From the NCBI GenBank assembly GCA_031277235.1, contig JAITMT010000567.1, forward strand, positions 1 to 5,791: a DNA stretch of 5,791 nucleotides. Reading direction: 5' to 3'. A program made the position numbers and the translations under genes. The notes beneath the pieces were generated by a model. The model did no database searches and was not told the origin of the DNA. It saw only the letters and a program-made list of their open reading frames with translations. Origin of the DNA: Tannerella sp. (GTDB taxonomy: Bacteria; Bacteroidota; Bacteroidia; Bacteroidales; Tannerellaceae). This document shows, piece by piece, positions 1 to 5,704 of this stretch. The first letter of the stretch is position 1, and each line of letters begins with the position of its first letter.

Positions 1-32
1 GGAGTTTTCCTTATTTTCCTGTTTTTGCCCAT
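1..32 (-). CDS. 5' end of small membrane protein gene (partial, repeat copy)
   Basis: This is the duplicated start of the gene annotated at 5510-5704. The ATG is at 32-30 on the minus strand and ten codons (MGKNRKIRKT) are read before the window edge. It is not a separate gene if the sequence is circular. Here the start lies 64 bp downstream of the XRE stop codon on the same strand, which shows that the two genes are neighbours and could share a transcript. Confidence 0.6.
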   Translation of the reverse strand, partial: MGKNRKIRKT

Positions 33-39
33 CCAACAT

Positions 40-61
40 ACCAAAATCGGTCGCAAAGGTA
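40..61 (-). promoter_or_regulatory. Bacteroidota-type promoter of small membrane protein, with operator-like half-site
   Basis: On the minus strand, TACCTTTG at 61-54 matches the Bacteroidota -7 consensus TAnnTTTG and is followed by CGACC. Transcription would start near 47, giving a leader of about 15 nt before the ATG at 32. I see no clear -33 TTTG at the expected distance. ACCAAAAT at 40-47 matches the half-site of the XRE palindrome at 466-479, so the regulator might also act here, though an 8-mer of this kind can occur by chance (another sits inside a coding region at 1900-1907). The same element is repeated at 5712-5733. Confidence 0.5.
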
Positions 62-96
62 CGAGATAAAATCGAGATTTTTAAGCGAAAAACACC

Positions 97-462
97 TCAT
101 TTCTCCAACAACCTTTCCACCAGCCGGTTTTGCATTTCCAAAAGCATTGTGATTTTGTCCTGATTGGACAGCAACGTTTCCAGGATATTTTCCGGAAAGT
201 GGTTGTTAATGGTTACCTGACTGTGAATGTTGCCGATGGCTTTGTCATAGTTGTTTTGAATGATGTTTTCGTCGGCAAGCAATTCGTTGATATCCACGCC
301 TAATTTCTCCGCTATCTTATTAAGCATCACCGAATTGGGAATACTCTTGTCGGATTCGATGCTTGAAATGATACTTTGGCTGACGTCAATACTTTCCGCT
401 AATGTCCTCTGTGACAGACCTTTTCCTTCTCTGTATTTCTTTACTTTACTTCCTATACTCAT
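97..462 (-). CDS. XRE/HTH_3-family transcriptional regulator
   Basis: A 121-residue protein, probably the local repressor. Residues 5-62 form a Cro/C1-type helix-turn-helix domain: the two central helices are SQRTLAES (17-24) and SQSIISSIES (28-37), followed by the usual conserved stretch ending GVDINELL. Residues about 88-120 (from NHFPENILE to the C terminus) are predicted helical and amphipathic, probably for dimerisation. The ATG at 462-460 is the only sensible start, since the HTH begins within a few residues of it. It is divergent from the peptide genes across a 139-bp spacer that holds a perfect palindrome only 3 nt before its own start codon, which suggests autorepression and control of the divergent peptide promoter. 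The small membrane protein lies downstream on the same strand across the circle junction. Family assignment is firm; its regulatory target is inference. Confidence 0.93.
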   Translation of the reverse strand: MSIGSKVKKYREGKGLSQRTLAESIDVSQSIISSIESDKSIPNSVMLNKIAEKLGVDINELLADENIIQNNYDKAIGNIHSQVTINNHFPENILETLLSNQDKITMLLEMQNRLVERLLEK

Positions 463-465
463 TTT

Positions 466-504
466 ACCAAAATTTTGGTCAAAGATAACAATATTTTGGT
501 TATC
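466..504. promoter_or_regulatory. Operator-like palindrome and half-site array between divergent genes
   Basis: ACCAAAATTTTGGT at 466-479 is a perfect 14-bp palindrome. The half-site ATTTTGGT at 472-479 recurs exactly at 493-500, 21 bp away (two helical turns, same DNA face). The second copy sits inside another inverted repeat, GATAAC (484-489) and GTTATC (499-504). The array covers the probable XRE transcription start and reaches the -33 region of the peptide promoter. Dyad sites in a divergent spacer are the usual target of XRE-family repressors; binding itself is inferred. Confidence 0.6.
480..487 (-). promoter_or_regulatory. Candidate -7 element of the XRE gene promoter
   Basis: Minus-strand TATCTTTG matches the Bacteroidota -7 consensus TAnnTTTG. 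A TTTG lies upstream at 513-510 with a 22-nt spacer, slightly long for a -33 element. Transcription would begin about 6-7 nt downstream, near 473, leaving a leader of roughly 10 nt. That start falls inside the palindrome at 466-479, the position expected for an autorepressor site. Confidence 0.5.
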
Positions 505-530
505 ATTCTCAAAAATATGCTCTATTTTTG
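494..530 (+). promoter_or_regulatory. Candidate promoter of the peptide precursor genes
   Basis: TATTTTTG at 523-530 matches the Bacteroidota -7 consensus TAnnTTTG and is followed by CAGCG. A TTTTGG at 494-499 could serve as a -33 element with a spacer of about 23 nt, somewhat long. Transcription would start near 537, giving an A/T-rich untranslated leader of about 65 nt before the ATG at 602. The leader has no Shine-Dalgarno sequence, as is common in Bacteroidota. The -33 candidate coincides with the second operator half-site. Confidence 0.5.
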
Positions 531-601
531 CAGCGTAATTTTTATCGCGAAAAAGATTATAAAAAGGAATTTAAGTATTATTAACTAAAAAAAAATTAAC
601 A

Positions 602-745
602 ATGGACACAAATGTATTAAATTTGCAACCGCTTACAGAAGCGGAAATGAGAAAGATTGACGGAGGTTGTATCTTTGCGGGACTAATCGCTATGGGTATT
701 GGCATCGTCGTTGGCTGGGTAGTAGGAGCGATATTATCTGATTAA
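602..745 (+). CDS. Double-glycine leader peptide precursor 1 (putative bacteriocin)
   Basis: A 47-residue precursor. Residues 1-22 form a leader ending LTEAEMRKIDGG, with the hydrophobic/acidic spacing and terminal Gly-Gly recognised by C39 peptidases. The predicted mature peptide (23-47, 25 residues) starts with Cys23, is almost entirely hydrophobic, has tandem GxxxG motifs (G34-G38-G42) with Trp39 between the last two, and carries a single charged side chain, Asp47. It is long enough to span a membrane as one helix. The next gene encodes a second peptide with a closely related leader, and the exporter lies in the same operon. The pairing and GxxxG motifs resemble class IIb two-peptide bacteriocins, but the lack of positive charge is unusual for that class. 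A signal peptide or a membrane-inserted effector are alternatives. The precursor type is well supported; the antibacterial activity is inferred. Confidence 0.85.
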   Translation: MDTNVLNLQPLTEAEMRKIDGGCIFAGLIAMGIGIVVGWVVGAILSD

Positions 746-777
746 CTGAGGTATTTACTTTTTTTAAATTTATCAGT

Positions 778-924
778 ATGAAAGAGTTAGATGTAAAAAA
801 TCTTAATGTTAAGGAATTAACAGAAGATGAAATGAGAAGAACAGAAGGTGGAATATTTGGAATTATTCTATGTTTTGTTCTTGGTGTTTTGATAGGATTG
901 AGTGAAGCTGCTGAAGTCCTGTAA
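778..924 (+). CDS. Double-glycine leader peptide precursor 2 (putative bacteriocin partner)
   Basis: A 48-residue precursor whose leader (1-25) ends LTEDEMRRTEGG, sharing LTE-x-EMR-(x)3-GG with precursor 1. The predicted mature peptide (26-48, 23 residues) begins IFGIILCFVLG, has one GxxxG motif (G36-G40), one Cys (Cys32) and an acidic C-terminal end with Glu43 and Glu46. The two genes are 32 bp apart with no terminator between them, so they are probably cotranscribed and arose by duplication, with leaders conserved and cores diverged. A two-component pore or a pair of independent peptides would both fit. No modification enzyme is encoded in the window, so the peptides are likely unmodified apart from cleavage and possibly disulfide formation. 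Confidence 0.83.
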   Translation: MKELDVKNLNVKELTEDEMRRTEGGIFGIILCFVLGVLIGLSEAAEVL

Positions 925-934
925 TGTAAGGTAA

Positions 935-967
935 ATGAAGGTTGCCTAATTAAGGCAACCTCATTTT
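935..967 (+). terminator. Hairpin after the peptide genes, likely partial terminator
   Basis: AGGTTGCCT (939-947) pairs perfectly with AGGCAACCT (953-961) around a 5-nt loop. ATG (935-937) and CAT (962-964) can extend the stem if A938 bulges. Only a short T run (964-967) follows, so termination may be incomplete. It begins 10 bp after the stop codon of precursor 2 and precedes the export genes. A leaky hairpin here would give many precursor transcripts and fewer exporter transcripts, or could protect the 3' end of a short peptide mRNA. Confidence 0.65.
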
Positions 968-971
968 AACA

Positions 972-983
972 ACAAAATTTTGT
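972..983. promoter_or_regulatory. Perfect 12-bp palindrome before the HEEGH protein gene
   Basis: ACAAAATTTTGT is a perfect palindrome whose 10-bp core, CAAAATTTTG, is the same as the core of the palindrome at 466-479. It ends 3 nt before the ATG at 987, the same offset as the upstream palindrome has from the XRE start codon. It may be a second binding site for the XRE protein; an AT-rich coincidence cannot be excluded. Confidence 0.4.
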
Positions 984-986
984 ATC

Positions 987-2219
987 ATGAGACGGAAGTT
1001 TATATTTTTCTTATTATTAATATTTTATACCATTTTTGTTATTGGGCAAACTGACACAATTACAGAAAAAGAGTATCCTTTTGTCATTCAGGATACTCCC
1101 TCCTCACTGTTTACAATGCGACAATCCAATGAAAGTTTCTTAAGCCTTTATAGATTAAGTATTAACGAAGTTAATAGAAACTTTTCTCCCAAGACAAGCG
1201 GTCTGCTTCAATGTGTTTTGGATTTTTTCTTTATACCGCTTACCCACGAGGAAGGACACCGTTCAATTTTGACCAATGAACAAATCGGAAGCATATCCCG
1301 ACCTTATTTTAACAAAAATTTGGCGGCTTATGTTTCCGGCGTAACCAATCAGCAGTTGATTGATTTAAGAAGTTCTAACTTGCCTGTTTTCAGAAGAATG
1401 TACACTGCGGGATTAGAATCTGATTATTCGTTGTTGTTAAGGGAAAAATCGCTTTTAAGCTGGAATGATGAAGAATTCAAAGTACTCTGGCTTGAATATT
1501 TTGTGAGAAAATTTAGTCTGGTTTCGTATTATGCGATGGGACTTTTCAATTACAACAGTGATTTACGGGAGGAATCGAATGAATTGAACAGGGATATCGC
1601 CGGATTTGACGTGTACGGAGCCATTCGCGCACTGCACAATCCGGCAGAGGATTTTCAACGGTATGTTGATTACAGGGATTTGTCGCCGGAAGAAAAAGAT
1701 TTTGTCAAAAGGGTGGGCTGGCGTTCGCTGATAAACCTGATTGACCCGACGCTGATTTTGGGAAAGGGTTTTCATATTAAGGATAAATATCTGATAAACT
1801 TTAACTTGGGTTATACGATGTCTCCTTTCGGAGATTTTATGGATGAACATGTTTGGTTGAAAACGCAATCATTAAAATCCCATCTCTATTTCAGGCAATA
1901 CCAAAATAAGGAAAACTGGTTTCCTGCTGTAGGAATTGAAGTGGCTGATATTAAACCGTTTAAAAATTTCATTTCTTCCGTATCCGTTCATGGATGGTCT
2001 CAGCCCAAAGATTTTTCCTTTACTCAAAAAGAAAGTATGCAGGGCGGCGCCATTGACTTGACCTGCAAATACCGTTTCCCCGTCCATAACGAAAGCAGAC
2101 TGAAAGGAATATCCATAAATTTAGGTTTAATTGCCAAAACAAAAGGCTTTTTGCCCGAAGAAGTTGAAATGGACAAACATTTCGGTGTAAGAATAGGCAC
2201 AAGTATTTGGTTGAAATAA
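987..2219 (+). CDS. Secreted HExxH-motif protein with beta-rich C-terminal half, function unknown
   Basis: A 410-residue envelope protein that I do not recognise as a named family. Residues 1-20 form a signal peptide (basic MRRK, hydrophobic core, likely cut after VIG); there is no lipobox Cys. At 87-91, after a hydrophobic stretch, it has HEEGH, which fits the zincin motif HExxH; Glu144 in AGLESD is a possible third zinc ligand, by analogy with HExxH...E enzymes. Asn201-Asp203 and Asp208 lie in a well-formed helical-looking segment. From about 265 to the C terminus it reads as alternating beta strands ending GVRIGTSIWLK, as in outer membrane barrels of Bacteroidota. It sits between the precursors and the exporter, so a role in peptide maturation, passage through the outer membrane or self-protection is possible. 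Zinc binding and barrel formation are inferred. The ATG at 987 is chosen because the signal peptide starts there. Confidence 0.85.
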   Translation: MRRKFIFFLLLIFYTIFVIGQTDTITEKEYPFVIQDTPSSLFTMRQSNESFLSLYRLSINEVNRNFSPKTSGLLQCVLDFFFIPLTHEEGHRSILTNEQIGSISRPYFNKNLAAYVSGVTNQQLIDLRSSNLPVFRRMYTAGLESDYSLLLREKSLLSWNDEEFKVLWLEYFVRKFSLVSYYAMGLFNYNSDLREESNELNRDIAGFDVYGAIRALHNPAEDFQRYVDYRDLSPEEKDFVKRVGWRSLINLIDPTLILGKGFHIKDKYLINFNLGYTMSPFGDFMDEHVWLKTQSLKSHLYFRQYQNKENWFPAVGIEVADIKPFKNFISSVSVHGWSQPKDFSFTQKESMQGGAIDLTCKYRFPVHNESRLKGISINLGLIAKTKGFLPEEVEMDKHFGVRIGTSIWLK

Positions 2220-2233
2220 TAACTGTTTATTTG

Positions 2234-3376
2234 ATGCTTTTCCCTCCCGAAATAGTCATTGACACAACAGAATCACTGTTTGTGAGACGCAGCACACGCA
2301 GTTATATTGTTTATATGGCTGTAATCTTAGCAATTACGGCTATCATTGCGGCATTGCCGTTTGTATATGTGGAAATCAGTGCTCAGGCACGGGGAATTAT
2401 TCGTACTTCATTAGAAAACAATCAATTGCAATCTGCCGTGTATGGGGAAGCTATAGACGTCAGACTATCAGAAAACAAAGGAGTGATAGAAGGAGATACG
2501 TTGTTGATCATAAATACTGAAAATATTGACGTCCAGATAAACAGGCTGATTGAGAAGATGAATGAGAATACAGCATTCATTTCGGACATCTCCGCGTTGC
2601 TGGAAACCAAAAGCGCCGGCTTGAAAACGCCTAAATACATCAATGAATACAATTATTATCAAACTTCATTCGAAGAATCAAAAACAAAGGTCAATTATTT
2701 GGAAAATGAATTTTCTGTAACAGAAGAACTTTATAACAAGAAAGTTACCTCTGAAAGCGAATATCTGCAATACAAAAACAATTATGAGACGGCTCTTCGG
2801 CAACTGGAAAACTTGAAAGAACAGTTTCGCAACCGTTGGCAAGCCGAACGCACTAATTTTGAGATTGAAATTCGAGAATTGCAATCCAATATCCGGCAAC
2901 TAGAAGAAGAAAAAACAAAATACATACTGAAAGCGCCTGCAACAGGTTCTATTATTGAGTTTACAGGTGTTCAGCCGGGCAATTTCATTGCTCCCGGTCA
3001 AATCATCGCACAAATATCGGTGGATAACGATTTATTGGTGGAATGTTATGTTTCGCCTGCGGATATAGGTTTCATCAAAAAACATCAGGAAGTCAGTTTC
3101 CAGATGGATGCGTTCAACTATAATCAGTGGGGTATGGCACACGGCTCTGTTCTGGAGATATCCGACGATGTTACCGTTATGAATGATGAACCTGTTTTTA
3201 AAATCCGTTGTTCGCTCGACGAAAAATACCTGAAGCTGAAAAACGGATACATGGGTAATTTGAAAAAAGGAATGACGTTAAACGGACGTTTTCGTTTGAC
3301 AGACAGAACATTATGGCAATTGCTTTTCGATAAGGTAGATAACTGGTTGAATCCGAATGAAAATCAAACAACGTGA
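2234..3376 (+). CDS. HlyD-family membrane fusion protein (peptide exporter adaptor)
   Basis: The periplasmic adaptor that would link the PCAT in the inner membrane to an outer membrane channel. With the ATG at 2234 it has 380 residues: a cytoplasmic N terminus starting MLFPPEIVID, one membrane span (about 26-47), a first lipoyl half-motif near 65-95, a long coiled coil (about 100-230, rich in E, K, L and Q), the second lipoyl half (231-265, KAPATGSI and QPGNFIAPGQ) and a beta-barrel domain to about 355. An in-frame ATG at 2207 would add nine residues (MVEIITVYL) and overlap the previous gene by 13 bp; I prefer 2234 because the family start is of the MLFPPE type. The 3' end overlaps the PCAT start by 20 bp, which implies translational coupling and a joint complex. 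Confidence 0.93.
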   Translation: MLFPPEIVIDTTESLFVRRSTRSYIVYMAVILAITAIIAALPFVYVEISAQARGIIRTSLENNQLQSAVYGEAIDVRLSENKGVIEGDTLLIINTENIDVQINRLIEKMNENTAFISDISALLETKSAGLKTPKYINEYNYYQTSFEESKTKVNYLENEFSVTEELYNKKVTSESEYLQYKNNYETALRQLENLKEQFRNRWQAERTNFEIEIRELQSNIRQLEEEKTKYILKAPATGSIIEFTGVQPGNFIAPGQIIAQISVDNDLLVECYVSPADIGFIKKHQEVSFQMDAFNYNQWGMAHGSVLEISDDVTVMNDEPVFKIRCSLDEKYLKLKNGYMGNLKKGMTLNGRFRLTDRTLWQLLFDKVDNWLNPNENQTT

Positions 3377-5513
3377 CATAACCGACTGTGGCGCTGCCTG
3401 TCTGGCTTCAGTAGCGGGGCATTACAAATTGAAACTTCCCATTTCACGAATCCGTCAGATTGCCGGGACGGACAAGCGCGGCACAAACGTTCTCGGTATG
3501 GTAAAAGCTGCCGAACAGTTGGGTTATACCGCAAAAGGCGTGCGTGGAAATACAGACGCTTTACCCAATATTCCGTTGCCTGCCATTGCGCACGTGGTGC
3601 TGAAAAACGGTCTGCAACATTATGTCGTGATATATCAGGTGAAAGCCGGTCAGATACAATACATGGATCCATCAGACGGAGATTATCACAAGGAGAGCAT
3701 TGAAGAATTTCAGGAAAAATGGTCAGGTGTGTTGGTTTTGCTTGTTCCCGGCGGCAATTTCAAGACAGGAAACGAGAAAACATCTATATTCCAACGTTTT
3801 ATGTTTTTGCTTGCTCCTCACAAGACAGTTTTAGCGGCTTCGCTTTTCGGAGCGGTGATTTATACCGTATTAGGCTTATCTACATCCATTTATATACAAA
3901 AAATAACAGACAATGTATTGGTGAACAGCAACGAGAATCTGCTCAACCTAATGAGTATTGTTATGATTTTAATCCTTGTATTTCAAATATTCATAAGTGT
4001 AAATAAGAGTATCTTGATGCTAAATACCGGTCAGAAAATTGATGCACGCCTTATATTAGGCTATTACAAGCACTTGTTGAGGCTTCCACAACGATTTTTC
4101 GATACGATGCGGATAGGAGAAATCATATCGCGCATAAACGATGCCGTCAAAATAAGAATTTTCATCAATGATGTGATTATTTCGCTTATCGTTAACATTT
4201 TAATCGTATTTTTTTCGTTTGCATTGATGTTTGTTTACAGTTGGAAATTAGCGTTGATACTGTTGATTTGTATTCCGCTTTATGTCGTAATTTACATCAT
4301 AACAGACCGTTTAAATAAAAAACGCGAGCGTAAATTGATGGAGCAGAGCGCCGATCTTGAAAGTCAGTTGGTGGAATCGCTTAATTCCGTCAGAACCATT
4401 AAAGAGTTTGGCATTGAAGATTTTGCCAATCTTAAAACGGAAAATCGTTTTGTTAAATTGATGGATTCTGTTTATAAATCAGCCGTCAATTCGTTTTTTT
4501 CTACGAACTCAACAGAATTTGTCAGCCGTATTTTCACAATAATTATTCTATGGGTTGGTTCTTATTATGTGATAGACAATGCAATAACACCAGGGGAACT
4601 ATTGTCGTTTTACGCTTTAATCGGATATTTAACGAATCCGGTCTCAAGTTTGATTGGTATGAATAAAACGGTACAAAACGCCCTAATTGCAGCTGACCGT
4701 CTTTTTGAGATTATGGATTTGGAACGTGAAACTGAAGAAAACAAAATTGAACTTGATAAAGGGCTTATTGGAAATATTGTTTTTGAGCATGTGTCGTTTA
4801 GTTATGGAACGCGGGTAGATGTTTTTGAAGATTTTAATCTGACCATTCAAAAAGGGACAGTTACAGCAATTATTGGCGAGAGCGGTAGTGGTAAAACAAC
4901 GCTTGCGGCTTTGTTGCAGAAACTGTATCCGTTGAAATCCGGAAAAATTTTGATAGGAGAAGCCAATATTGAACATTTTGATAATCAGAGTATCAGGACA
5001 TTTATCAGTTCCGTTCCGCAGGAATTATATCTTTTTTCAGGAAGTATAATTGACAATATAGCAATTGGAGATTTTTCACCTGACATACAGCATATTATGC
5101 AAATATGTAACCGCTTGGGCATGTTGTCTTTTATAGAAAAACTATCTCATGGTTTCAACACGAATATAGGCGAAAATGGATCTCAACTTTCGGGTGGTCA
5201 AAAACAGAGAATTGCCATTGCCCGCGCATTGTATAGAAATCCGGAGATTTTGATACTTGACGAAGCGACTTCATCACTTGATTCTGAATCGGAAAAATTT
5301 GTAATACAGGCTGTTAAATATCTAAAATCACAAGGAAAAACCGTTATTATTATCGCTCACCGTCTGAGTACGATAGTCGAATCCGATACTATTATTGTAC
5401 TTGAAAATGGAAAAGTTCTCGAACAGGGAAATCATAAAGAGCTGTTGACGAAGACCGGAGCCTATTTTCAAATGTGGAGAAAGCAAATGTTTTCCTTAAA
5501 AACAAAAATTTAG
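3357..5513 (+). CDS. Peptidase-containing ABC transporter (PCAT), C39 domain plus exporter
   Basis: A 718-residue inner membrane protein that cleaves double-glycine leaders and exports the mature peptides using ATP. The N-terminal C39 peptidase (1-130) is complete: Gln5 (oxyanion hole), Cys11 nucleophile in DCGAAC, His88 in HYVV and Asp104 in DPSDG. The membrane domain (about 150-440) holds the usual six spans of the exporter fold. The nucleotide-binding domain has all motifs: Walker A GESGSGKT (507-514), Q-loop Gln555, signature LSGGQ (611-615), Walker B ILILDE (631-636), D-loop SSLD (639-642) and switch His668. Length and order are normal for the family, and nothing suggests inactivation. 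It starts inside the HlyD gene and ends convergent with the small membrane protein. Substrates are inferred to be the two precursors at 602-924. GC is near 51% over 3361-3540 but near 29% over 4141-4320 by hand count, partly due to hydrophobic codons. Confidence 0.97.
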   Translation: MKIKQRDITDCGAACLASVAGHYKLKLPISRIRQIAGTDKRGTNVLGMVKAAEQLGYTAKGVRGNTDALPNIPLPAIAHVVLKNGLQHYVVIYQVKAGQIQYMDPSDGDYHKESIEEFQEKWSGVLVLLVPGGNFKTGNEKTSIFQRFMFLLAPHKTVLAASLFGAVIYTVLGLSTSIYIQKITDNVLVNSNENLLNLMSIVMILILVFQIFISVNKSILMLNTGQKIDARLILGYYKHLLRLPQRFFDTMRIGEIISRINDAVKIRIFINDVIISLIVNILIVFFSFALMFVYSWKLALILLICIPLYVVIYIITDRLNKKRERKLMEQSADLESQLVESLNSVRTIKEFGIEDFANLKTENRFVKLMDSVYKSAVNSFFSTNSTEFVSRIFTIIILWVGSYYVIDNAITPGELLSFYALIGYLTNPVSSLIGMNKTVQNALIAADRLFEIMDLERETEENKIELDKGLIGNIVFEHVSFSYGTRVDVFEDFNLTIQKGTVTAIIGESGSGKTTLAALLQKLYPLKSGKILIGEANIEHFDNQSIRTFISSVPQELYLFSGSIIDNIAIGDFSPDIQHIMQICNRLGMLSFIEKLSHGFNTNIGENGSQLSGGQKQRIAIARALYRNPEILILDEATSSLDSESEKFVIQAVKYLKSQGKTVIIIAHRLSTIVESDTIIVLENGKVLEQGNHKELLTKTGAYFQMWRKQMFSLKTKI

Positions 5514-5525
5514 TTATTAAATTTT
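5505..5525. terminator. AT-only inverted repeat over convergent gene ends
   Basis: AAAATTTA (5505-5512) and TAAATTTT (5518-5525) can pair around a 5-nt loop. The repeat spans the PCAT stop codon (5511-5513) and the minus-strand stop codon (5510-5512), and T-rich runs follow in both directions. It could be a weak bidirectional terminator, but the stem has no G-C pair. Confidence 0.3.
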
Positions 5526-5704
5526 CCTTTTTTCCCGTCCTCTTTGCGAATATCGGAAAACAAATCTACTTTCTTGATAGTGAGACCCAAAAATTTTTCG
5601 AGCAACAGATACAGAAAGAGATTGACCAGCGTCGCCACGAAAAATATCGTCGCAAAGCGGTTAGCGTAATCTGGAGTTTTCCTTATTTTCCTGTTTTTGC
5701 CCAT
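5510..5704 (-). CDS. Small single-span membrane protein, candidate immunity protein
   Basis: A 64-residue protein that I do not recognise. It has a basic N terminus (MGKNRKIRKTPDYANR), one strongly hydrophobic span at about residues 17-40 (from FATIFF to LLLEKF) and a charged C-terminal tail (LFSDIRKEDGKKGKFNN). The ATG at 5704-5702 is chosen; a TTG start at 5728 would add eight residues but lies inside the -7 promoter element. Its stop overlaps the PCAT stop by 4 bp on the opposite strand. Across the circle junction it follows the XRE gene by 64 bp on the same strand and has its own promoter-like element. Small membrane proteins next to bacteriocin exporters are often immunity proteins, and no better candidate of that size exists here, but that role is inference. 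It could also be a minor accessory to the regulator. Confidence 0.65.
   Translation of the reverse strand: MGKNRKIRKTPDYANRFATIFFVATLVNLFLYLLLEKFLGLTIKKVDLFSDIRKEDGKKGKFNN

Larger units (their letters stand above)
1..119. repeat. Left copy of 119-bp perfect terminal direct repeat
   Basis: Bases 1-119 read identically to bases 5673-5791, with no mismatch when compared by eye. The repeat contains the first 32 bases of the small membrane protein gene, its promoter-like element and the last 23 bases of the XRE gene. Joining the ends restores both genes, so the repeat is best read as the overlap of a circular or tandemly repeated sequence and not as two biological repeats. The molecule would be 5,672 bp. 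Confidence 0.97.

Noticed and set aside
260..538. Open frame of 92 codons on the plus strand
   Set aside because: It lies antisense to the XRE gene and runs through the regulatory spacer; the translated sequence shows no domain and the XRE frame is clearly the real one.
602..924. Lanthipeptide, lasso or other modified peptide precursors
   Set aside because: The cores have few Ser, Thr or Cys residues, and no modification enzyme is present in the unit.
1900..1907. ACCAAAAT half-site inside the HEEGH gene
   Set aside because: It stands alone within a coding sequence with no partner or promoter nearby, and shows that this 8-mer can occur by chance.
987..2219. Site-2 protease (M50) or CAAX-type immunity protease
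   Set aside because: The protein has a cleavable signal peptide and no series of membrane spans, and its C-terminal half is beta-rich; only the HExxH motif is shared.
2207..2233. Upstream ATG for the HlyD-like protein
   Set aside because: It would add MVEIITVYL and overlap the previous gene; the family-like start MLFPPEI begins at 2234. Neither start has a Shine-Dalgarno sequence, so the choice rests on family resemblance.
3719..4006. Open frame of 95 codons overlapping the PCAT gene
   Set aside because: It is in another frame of a complete and conserved transporter; the translation has no recognisable feature.
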